Below are positions 57,001 through 64,000 of a stretch of DNA of 64,000 nt, one piece after another (positions within the stretch are counted from its first letter, which is position 1; each line of letters begins with the position of its first letter). The notes beneath the pieces were generated by a model that was not told the DNA's origin, ran no database searches, and saw only the letters and a program-made list of their open reading frames with translations. The translations under genes were made by a program, and so were the position numbers. The stretch spans positions 2,232,001-2,296,000 of the forward strand of contig OY294047.1 in the NCBI GenBank assembly GCA_958510825.1, written 5' to 3'. This DNA comes from Brachypterus glaber. Its lineage: Eukaryota > Arthropoda > Insecta > Coleoptera > Kateretidae.

Positions 57001-60000
57001 ACTTTTACCATTTTTTTTCTTTTTGGAATTTGTTATATGAGCTATAATTAAAAAAATAAGACCAAAATTTTAAAAATCGTTTGGACGTTTTTGAAAAGAA
57101 TGTGTATTTGTTTAATTTAGCACTTATATAAAAGATAATTTTAAATTGGTCAAAAAATGTTATAAACAACGTTTTCCTAAAACGCATTGTTTTCGAGATA
57201 TTGGCGTTTAAAGCAGTAAAAGGTTTTTTTAGCATATCTCACATATTTATAACCCGATTCCAAAAAATTATATTTTAAATAAAAGCTCTTTTTAAGCCCT
57301 ATAAAAAATGCTATATACTGTTTTTTGCTAGAATATAATGTTTTAAAGATACAGAATTTAAAATCATACAAAACACCTAGTTTGAAATTTGCAAACTAGA
57401 TGGCTCTAGTGTACAATAGTGCCGATGTTTTGACAGGGCGCTTGCAACGTTTCATCTAGTTAGACATAAATTAAAATGTAATGTAATATAGTTAAAATTA
57501 ATGTAATGTAATATAATAACTATAAGTGTGTAAAATAACTTTAATAGAACGAACTGTGTAATCTTCAGATTTAGATCAATAAATGCTTTATTTATTTATT
57601 TATTTATTTATTTATAATTATGTATACAATACAATAGTTATTTATGGTACTAGTGGGAAAAGTAAGATATTGCCCATGAGAAAATTTACCTGCGAGGCGT
57701 CAGCCAAGTAGGTTAATTTTCGAGGGGGCAATATCGTTTTACCCATGAGTCATACAAGGTTTTATCCAATAAATAGCTTAGGAATTCATATTTTTATTAA
57801 AAATTTTAATGAAATTTACAAGAAAATAATTTGACAAGTGACAGTTGAGTGGGTAAAATAAATAATTATCCACTCAATAAAGTAAAAGCCACGCGAGGGT
57901 TATTATTGAGTTTATCTATTTAAAATAAAGCTGGTAATTGTCTCATTATTTGTATGATTAATAAACAAAAGGGAACAATTGAAAGGGTTAAAAAGGGGAG
58001 AAAAAGACAAAAAAAATCATGTAACCTAGCCTTTTGATGGGTAGTTATTTTTTTTCTCTCCTTTTTTTTTTTTCTCTTTTTGTTTTTTTTTTATTTTTCT
58101 TTTTAGTTGATAGTTTGCGATGTGTTATATGCATTCATTTGTTATATGATAAGTTGGTATTTAGCTTTTGCTATTATATTTTATATAAAGGCGCCTTCAG
58201 CATTTGTCTTTGATATAAATATAGTTCACTATAGTCTACCAAGAATACATATAGGTGTTCTTGTGATAAGAAAGAGGAAGAAAAAACATATACAGTTAAT
58301 TTGAAATATGTCTACGTGTACGGTTCTATAGTTTTGTTTATTGTTCGTAATTGTTTATTTAAATAATATTTATGTTAAATGTAGTGTTTTAAGTATGCTA
58401 AGGTAAATGTTTTTCGTATTATCTGGGCATAAGATTAAAAAGTAGACGTTTTTAATTTTTTTAATATATTTTTTCTTTTAAGTTATATATTTTTTTATGT
58501 TATTATTACATAAGGTCTTTTTCTCTCTTTTAGCTTGATAAAGTCTTGATTAAAGACGAAACGTCGCTAGTGCATAAAAGTTAGTGTTTTTATTTAAAGT
58601 CCTAGTCCCGATATTTGTTTATTAATTGTATAATCAAAGGACACTAATATAATTTGATATTATTTGTATGTATTGGATAAAAACTTTTTTCCCCGGGATG
58701 TCTATTTTTTTACATAATTCCGAGGTGCCACGGCTTGTTTTTAGAGTGGTTTACCTGTAAGTGTTGGATAAATTATAAAAATACTTACTCCGCTATTGTC
58801 GAATTAATATTCTGAAGTGTTACTGAATAAAGAGCATTTTCGTCATAAAACTGTTCCAGATTGGACTTTAAAGCAGAATCGAACTCGGTATAATAGTGCT
58901 CTAAAAAGTGATTAACAAATCTGTATCCTTCAGAGGAGTTAATATAATTTATGCTGATTATATTTTTTTCTAAATCACCGGTGACAGTGACGTCATCCTA
59001 AAAAATAGTGTATTATGATCCAAGGACGAGAAATAATGTTTTTCTTCAAGCGTACTAAAATGTTCATATTTTATAACTGAACACACTAGTTAGAAGTGAT
59101 CTATTTTTTTACAGTAAAAAAATGAGTTCATTGTTGTACGCCGTAAAAAAAGTTAGTTAGCAAAACCACCACTGGCGGCAGCACTCTTTGACTTTGATGA
59201 CAGCCATACTTCAAACTTATTTGTTTATTATGTAAACAGGTGGTTGACTCGAGATTCTGTGCAAAAACCTTGTGTGACATTGATTAAAAATGATTGAAGA
59301 ATCTCTCCGAAATTGCAAGTGCTACATTAGACAAGTTACCATCGAAATCACGAAAAGTGTACGATTTAGCCCACGAAAAAGTTATAATAAGCTAAGGAAG
59401 GTTTAAGTTTATTTCGAAAGGGTTTTATTGATTTATTTTAATAAAAAAAAAACATACTTTATTACTGAATAAATTAAATTCAAAAATTAATATTTAAAAT
59501 ATATATAGGAAGCTGGAAGAAAAAACAGTATGTTTCACTCAGAGGAAAAGTGCTTATTTTTACTCGTCTGTAGTTTCCGGACTCCGCTTTGCGTCGTCCG
59601 TAAATTCTACAGACTAGTAAAAAAAGCTTCACTTTTCCTCTTAGTAAAACAATATGCTATTCTCGGTCGCATGCGGAGATTGTGAATCGAGTGAGAAGAC
59701 CTACTACCCTAGTAACAATTTTTGTCAAGTCTTGAGCAAGTCTTGATCAAGTAACTGCATCCAGATTTTGACAATTCTGGCGCAAGATACTGTCCACAGA
59801 TTCTTGCTCAAGAATTGTCAAAGAATTGCTACAGATACTTCGTCAAGATTCTTGGACAAGTCTTGAGCAAGAATATAGCAAGAAAAATTGACAAGAAATC
59901 GAAAAGCGATCTCTATCATGATCATATCGTACTTGTTAGAGTAGGTCAAGATTCTTGACCAAGAATCTTGTCAAATTGCTTGTCAAATTGCTTGTTACAG

Positions 60001-63000
60001 ACTTGAAGAACAGACTTGACAAAGTATTGCTAAACGCTCTGCTTCCAGAATCTTGCTAAAGTCTTGCCCAAGTCTGGATACAGAATCTTGATTAATTCTC
60101 TTGCTCAAGAATTGTCCAATTCTTTTACAAAGAACTTTGTCAAGTACTCTGGTCAAGAAACTTGTCCAAGTTCAATGTTACCAGGGTAAGGGCGTAAAAT
60201 TTTGATCTTGCTTCACCTAAAAAAAATCATAGCATGTTATTGTACCTACCAACTTAGTAAGTTTTGGGAACATACTAATTATATGTTTGACATATACGTC
60301 TGCTCTGTATCCTTCACAAATAGGATTCCTGTCTATATTAAGATATTTTAAATTCGACAGGAATGTTAAGGGCTTCAGTTTATCCATTTCGTTTATCTAA
60401 AAAATACAGTTAATGTTTAGGGGTCATAACCTTGTAAGGGAACGTTCAAGTATTACGCAACGCAAATTGTACCAAAATTCATACACTTCATACCCCGGTT
60501 CTCGCGTTATTATAGATTATAGAGATTTCATATTTTGGCTACCCGCCCTAATACACCCCCGATTAGGGGGGGGGTAGCCAAAATATGAAATCTCTACAGC
60601 CTTGAATAACGCGATAACCGAGGTATGAAGTGTATGAATTTTGGTACATTTTGCGTTACGTAATACTTGAACGTTCCCTAAGGCATCATGTAACCATATG
60701 TACACAACACGTTAAATAACTTGTGTTAGTATTAACCAGGTGGAAAAAAATAACGCCTAACTCCATTTCTACATGAGATATCGATTTTTTGCATATTTTT
60801 TATTATCGTATTCCGAAGAGCTGATTAGATTTTGGGGGTAAACGATTGGGGGTAAGGGGGTAAAAATAGGAGAAAACTCCTATTTTTAGCGTTTTTTGTT
60901 TATAATTAAGGCAGTTATTATTGTATTTGGTTAATTTAGCACTTATATAAAAGATAATTTTAAACTGGTCAAAAAATGTTATAAACAACGTTTTCCTAAA
61001 ACCCATTGTTTTCGAGATATTGGCGTTTAAAGCAGTAAAAGGTTTTTTTAGCATATCTCACATATTTATAACCCGATTTTAAAAAATTACATTTTAAATA
61101 AAAGCTCTTTTTAAGCCCTATAAAGCGTTATATACAGTTTTTTGCTAGAATATAATGTTTTAAAGATACAGAATTTAAAATCAAACAAAACACCTAGTTT
61201 GAAATTTGCAAACTAGATGGCTCTAGTGTACAATAGTGCCGATGTTTTGACAGGGTGCTTGCAACGTTTCATCTAGTTTAAATTTTAAGAATATGTTGTG
61301 GTCTAATAACTTATGTCGCGACTTAAGTAGTTAAAATAGTTTACCAAGCTTTGCTATATTCGACCCACTGTGCTTTAACTGTATTCTACTTAAGTGTACA
61401 AGCTATCCTTATCTTACTCAGAGTATTTATTCTTCTGTCCTACTCTTTAAGTAACATAATATGCGTGAAACCCGTCGAAAAAAGATAACTAACTTAACGC
61501 GTATAAATTTAATAAATATTCTATAAGATGTCGTTTCACTATCTAGATATATCAATAATTTATTATAACCTATAACCTGTGATAAACAAAATAATTGTAG
61601 AAAAAATAAGAGAAAATATGGTTTTCAAAAAAGTTTTTAGTTTCAAAAACAACAAAATAATTTTTACAGTTTTAAGAAACTATACTCAGAGTTCTGAGCT
61701 GACGAAAGTCGATATTAAAAATGGTATTAAAACAATAACAATGTGCAATGAGAAAACAAGAAACGCCTTATCAATACCGATGATGGAAAACTTGATTGAA
61801 AACATCACCAATGGTGAAAACGATAAAAATTTACGTGTTATAGTTTTAGCAGCAGAAGGAAAAATATTTTCCGCTGGCCACAATTTAAAAGAAATGACAG
61901 AAGAGTCCGGAAAAACGCAGCACGAAAAAGTATTCCAAACAGCTTCAAAATTAATGTGCAGTATAATAGATTCCCCTGTTCCAGTGATCGCTAAAGTTGA
62001 TGGTCTAGCTACAGCTGCTGGATGTCAGCTGATAGCACAATGTGACATGGCTGTTTGCTCCGGAAATAGTCATTTTTCCACACCGGGTGCCAATGTGGGC
62101 ATTTTCTGCTCGACTCCCGGTGTTGCTTTGGCCAGAAATGTGCCAAAAATGACAGCAATGTACATGCTATGTACCGGATTGCCTTTAACAGGCCAGGAAG
62201 CTAAAGAATGTGGATTGGTAACTAAAGTTTGTAAGACTGAAGACTTGGATAGTGAACTGGAAAAAATATGTGATGCAATTTTCTCAAAGAGCAGATCTGT
62301 GATTGAACTGGGAAAACGATTTTTCTATCAACAGATAAAACATGACGTCAAAAAGGCCTACGAATTAGGAGGTGAAACTATGGTGAAGAATTTACACATG
62401 AAAGATGGAAAAGAAGGCATTAAAAGTTTTGTTGAAAAAAGAAAGCCAAATTGGTCTCATGAATAAATAAATAACTATTTTCTATTTTGCGGCTCTTATA
62501 AGCTCATAATCACACGCATTTTGCGTGTTCTTATAGGCCCATAAGAGGTCTCTACTTTTTTTTCTTTTGGGTTGGCAACAGACAAAAGTCTATCTCTTGA
62601 CGTTTGCCGTGCAATTGTGAACGTCGGTTTAAAGTTTAATTTTCTACAAAATTTTGTGTTTAGGTTATGTTTTACCGTGTTAAAATTGTGGCTTGGTTAC
62701 TTGCAATGGAAAAGAGAAGAATTAACTAAAATATATCAAAATAATATTCGTTCTTAGAATTTTAAAAATGGGCGAAAACTGTAATGCCAATTCAAAACAA
62801 AAATCCCTAAATCAGTCATCAATTTAAATGTAAGTTTTATAAAATTTTAGAGCAAAATAGAAAAAAATTGTATTAAGCACTCGTTTCATAACACGTTTTT
62901 AGCGCACTAGTACTTTAGAAAACTCACCGCAAGCGGCTCGTTTTCTAAACTTGTACTCGTGCGCTAAAAACGTATGTTATGAAACTAGTACTTTAATATA

Positions 63001-64000
63001 CTAAAATAAAACTCCCATAATATGTCAATAAGCCTCCCTTTGCTGGATTTACCCCCAAATGAATGAATAATGTTATTTTTCTGGCTGAAATAAGTTTCAG
63101 CCAGCAAAATATGTATAAAATAGTAACTTGGTAATAAATTATAAGCAATATCTAGCATATTTTAATTTAAAAAAAATTGTAAATTGTTAAAATAAATTTG
63201 GAACGCCATTAACCACGTGAGGTCTCACAGACTTTTACTTACTTTTACTCACTCCTATTTCGCAACGGTTTTTTCAAAGAACTTTTACCTCAAGAAGTAA
63301 TTTCAGACCAATGTTTATGAAGGTATCATCTTTTTGTTTGTTTATTTACTAACAGAAACACGATACAGCTTTATGGTGTAAAATGTAGATGTCGCTAGTC
63401 GACTTTCAGGCTACCTAGTAGCGTTGTTGGGTAGTTTCCACCTTACCATGAATTCAAATCATTATACTTAAATTAAAAATGTAAAAAACTTTATTGTGTA
63501 TACTATAATTATGTTTAATAATATAGTATATTTAAATGTATTAAAATTAAACTACTAGTTCATATAAAACTTATACAGAACTAATGTTTCTTAAAATTTA
63601 CAATAAAATATCCAAAGTATATGTTTCCAATCGGCAACACTGTACCCCTATCAGTCATTTTACGACATTAGACTGTGAGTTTACACATTCTTTCTCTCGC
63701 GTTGTTGGTTCACGCTTCAAACAAAGCATACGGTAGATTTCATCATGTTCCTTCTTAAGGTAAAAGTTCTTTGGGTTTTTCTCACAACTGAGTTCAATAC
63801 ACGGAATGAGCCTTTAAAGTGTTTTAGGAAGATAGACGAGCGGACGTGCCCACAGAATTAGACTAAATATGTTTTTTGTTTAAAATAAACTCATTGGGGT
63901 TTGTCAGACCCCTACCTGGTTTACAGAGAGTTAAAGTTTTCAAACCATCTTTAGTTTAAATTACTTACCATATTTTCGCTTAGGTTAATGCTAATAAAAT
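50969..64000 (-). CDS. nuclear RNA export factor (NXF), 3' part
   Basis: Six exons in consistent phase, running off the right edge; the N-terminal RNA-binding and first LRR parts lie outside. Order: LRR end (SINLSENM, INEMDKLKPLTFLSNLKYLN, FPKLTKL); NTF2-like domain (GYRFVNHFLEHYY, ENILGYFRKF, FKIDLVEF, VLVVYGAF, AFSRTFIF, YIITNDLLNI); then a TAP-C/UBA-like end (TTEQQQRVIDAMCNITGL, YRLKDALCLFL). NXF proteins carry RNA through nuclear pores; the NTF2-like domain pairs with NXT1/p15 and the C-terminus contacts FG nucleoporins. The sequence is quite diverged from the textbook NXF1, so it may be an NXF2/3-type paralogue. Introns are large and repeat-filled; one hosts an antisense gene. Confidence 0.85.
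51240..51725. repeat. TGACGTCA palindromic-word element
   Basis: More than fifteen TGACGT/ACGTCA words in degenerate forms; possible ends are not clear. A diverged piece of the 330-bp MITE family (about 51430-51540) interrupts it. Confidence 0.5.
52127..52419 (-). CDS. NXF exon: end of NTF2-like domain and linker
   Basis: 293 nt, ESRAVLVVYGAFQ, AIFAFSRTFIFTRRNN, VYIITNDLLNI, then TTEQQQRVIDAMCNITGLRN, the first helix of the TAP-C domain. Confidence 0.85.
52494..53338. repeat. CTTGAGCAAG palindromic-word element with insertion
   Basis: Starts CCCTAGTAACAATTTTTGTC like the copy at 59707. CTTG...CAAG words fill it. A 370-bp insertion at about 52715-53090 has ends CCCCCAAGCAACAA and TTGTTGCAAGGG. 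The right tip is decayed. Confidence 0.6.
54093..55063 (-). mobile_element. internally deleted Tc1-like element, copy 2
   Basis: 971 bp, inverted relative to copy 1 and sharing its deletion joint. The intact site at 41091 shows CTTGTAATATAAC (as complement), so the TA was duplicated on insertion. Confidence 0.85.
54659..54934 (-). pseudogene. Tc1-like transposase HTH remnant, copy 2
   Basis: 91 aa, the same as copy 1 except for a few changes and loss of residues in the first helix (GISEIATEL versus GISVREIATEL). Confidence 0.75.
55202..55676. repeat. GGGAACG MITE, long form
   Basis: 475 bp, TAA on both sides. The interior has ACCGGTT/AACCGGTT words; a truncated relative is at 1422-1908. Confidence 0.75.
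56070..56605. repeat. AAAGAACTTTTACCTCAAGAA MITE, copy 1
   Basis: Ends AAAGAACTTTTACCTCAAGAA and TTCTTGAGGTAAAAGTTCTTT. A second copy is at 63276-63772. No transposase frame. Confidence 0.75.
56772..56940 (-). CDS. NXF exon: middle of NTF2-like domain
   Basis: 169 nt, YVYSFFGSVYVPRIFRKSL, then ENILGYFRKFKGMDHNPQSF and KIDLVEFT. It corresponds to the FLxxLPKTQHDVNSF stretch of NXF1, with the TQHD part worded MDHN. Confidence 0.8.
57105..57464 (+). repeat. dispersed repeat family, partial copy
   Basis: Matches the right part of the 6634-7163 and 60751-61279 copies. Confidence 0.7.
57545..57620 (+). repeat. possible retroelement tail with (TTTA)n
   Basis: ATCAATAAATGC followed by TTTATTTATTTATTTA repeats. 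Looks like a short-repeat tail, but no coding part precedes it. Confidence 0.35.
57636..57957 (-). repeat. 330-bp MITE family, inverted copy
   Basis: Starts AATAGTTATTTATGGTACTAG and ends near CTGGTAATTGTCTCATTA, reverse of the copies in the ALDH introns. A pyrimidine-rich stretch (58045-58105) follows, and nothing else is recognised to 58788. Confidence 0.75.
58789..58997 (-). CDS. NXF exon: start of NTF2-like domain
   Basis: 209 nt, DDVTVTGDLEKN, then GYRFVNHFLEHYYTEFDSA and LEQFYDENALYSVTL. The pattern F(V/L)xHFLxxYYxxxDS is the opening of the NXF NTF2-like fold. Confidence 0.85.
59040..59660. mobile_element. second copy of the recombinase-like element, without foldback
   Basis: Matches 3203-4545 with the foldback removed. 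Its coding remnant is frameshifted by a deletion after ATGATTGAAGAA. Confidence 0.6.
59707..60186. repeat. CCC-ended palindromic-word element (CTTGAGCAAG)
   Basis: Ends CCCTAGTAACA and TGTTACCAGGG, TA on both sides. The interior is made of CTTGAGCAAG, TTCTTGACAA and AGAATCTTG words in both orientations. Confidence 0.75.
60250..60396 (-). CDS. NXF exon: last LRR and cap
   Basis: 147 nt, 49 codons, INEMDKLKPLTFLSNLKYLN to FPKLTKL. RNPICEGYRADVYV and FPKL match the LRR cap of NXF1 (NPLC...FPKLLRLDG). Confidence 0.85.
60438..60678. repeat. GGGAACG MITE, palindromic form
   Basis: Near-identical to 11937-12174, TAA on both sides, in an NXF intron. Confidence 0.8.
60751..61279 (+). repeat. dispersed repeat family, copy 3
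   Basis: Full-length match to 6634-7163. It ends about 340 bp before the ECHDC3-like start codon. The gap 61280-61617 is AT-rich and must hold that gene's promoter; no motif stands out. Confidence 0.75.
61618..62466 (+). CDS. ECHDC3-like mitochondrial enoyl-CoA hydratase/isomerase family protein
   Basis: Single exon, 282 aa. I start at ATG 61618; the frame is open upstream only from a GTG, which is not expected to start translation here. The first ~25 residues (MVFKKVFSFKNNKIIFTVLR) are basic and free of acids, as in a mitochondrial signal. Crotonase-fold marks: oxyanion-hole segment SAGHNLKEM near 85, GLATAAGCQLIAQCDMAV near 129, STPGANVGIFCSTPGVALAR, and the end KRKPNWSHE, which closely matches vertebrate ECHDC3. 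The substrate of this family is not well defined. It lies antisense in an NXF intron. Two AATAAA words overlap or follow the stop. Lack of introns allows a retrocopy origin. Confidence 0.93.
   Translation: MVFKKVFSFKNNKIIFTVLRNYTQSSELTKVDIKNGIKTITMCNEKTRNALSIPMMENLIENITNGENDKNLRVIVLAAEGKIFSAGHNLKEMTEESGKTQHEKVFQTASKLMCSIIDSPVPVIAKVDGLATAAGCQLIAQCDMAVCSGNSHFSTPGANVGIFCSTPGVALARNVPKMTAMYMLCTGLPLTGQEAKECGLVTKVCKTEDLDSELEKICDAIFSKSRSVIELGKRFFYQQIKHDVKKAYELGGETMVKNLHMKDGKEGIKSFVEKRKPNWSHE
62462..62471 (+). terminator. overlapping polyA signals at the ECHDC3-like stop
   Basis: AATAAATAAA contains two AATAAA words, the first overlapping the TAA stop. Use is inferred. Confidence 0.45.
62473..63003 (+). 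repeat. 530-bp dispersed element, copy 3
   Basis: Begins about 7 bp after the ECHDC3-like stop codon, so it would form any longer 3' UTR. Matches 12933-13462. Confidence 0.75.
63276..63772. repeat. AAAGAACTTTTACCTCAAGAA MITE, copy 2
   Basis: 497 bp. Same ends as 56070-56605, with interior indels. Confidence 0.75.
63969..64000 (-). CDS. NXF exon, cut by window edge (LRR)
   Basis: Reads FISINLSENM, an LRR strand, up to a GTAAGT donor. It continues beyond the window. Confidence 0.75.

Noticed and set aside
61579..61617. Upstream extension of the ECHDC3-like frame
   Set aside because: It begins at GTG, not ATG; the first ATG is at 61618 and gives a better mitochondrial start.

Overview
The window is AT-rich animal nuclear DNA, most likely from an insect. 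The evidence is short GT-AG introns mixed with very large repeat-filled ones, insect-style Ty3/gypsy, Tc1-like and Harbinger-like elements, and conserved animal proteins. A beetle would fit the repeat load, but that is a guess. Real coding sequence is a small part of the 64 kb. Most of the rest is mobile-element sequence.

Layout. (1) 1-8140: no gene found; several inverted-repeat elements, including a near-perfect 324-bp foldback. (2) 8141-20623, minus strand: ALDH-A, a complete 10-exon aldehyde dehydrogenase (ALDH1/ALDH2 type, 486 aa) with an open frame, but with Thr in place of the catalytic glutamate. (3) 20624-24407: intergenic, with palindromic and Tc1-like elements. (4) 24408-42044, minus strand: ALDH-B, a tandem paralogue with the same ten-exon structure and all catalytic residues. 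Its exon 3 is split by a complete LTR retrotransposon (32514-38105, plus strand) that has identical LTRs, a 5-bp target duplication and one intact 1458-aa gag-pol frame. (5) 42045-50968: no host gene; MITEs, a MITE carrying a minisatellite, and a non-LTR retrotransposon remnant. (6) 50969 to beyond 64000, minus strand: the 3' two thirds of a nuclear RNA export factor (NXF) gene, six exons covering the end of the LRRs, the NTF2-like domain and the TAP-C/UBA-like domain. (7) 61618-62466, plus strand: a single-exon ECHDC3-like mitochondrial crotonase gene lying antisense inside an NXF intron.

How the parts relate. ALDH-A and ALDH-B come from a tandem duplication: eight of nine coding introns split the frame at identical points and every exon after the first has equal length. 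Exon 2 and about 450 bp of the adjoining intron are almost identical between copies, while the other exons are clearly diverged. This fits gene conversion, probably from B to A. One copy has lost its catalytic base and the other is physically broken, so no standard ALDH can be made from this locus as sequenced.

Repeats. At least ten families can be tied together inside the window. Two groups stand out. One has CCC-starting ends, 2-bp target duplications and interiors built of one short palindromic word per family. The other consists of elements whose interior repeats a 12-17 bp word. Exon limits were set by reading GT-AG sites and frame by hand. Repeat limits are by eye and may be off by a few bases. 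No database comparison was possible.
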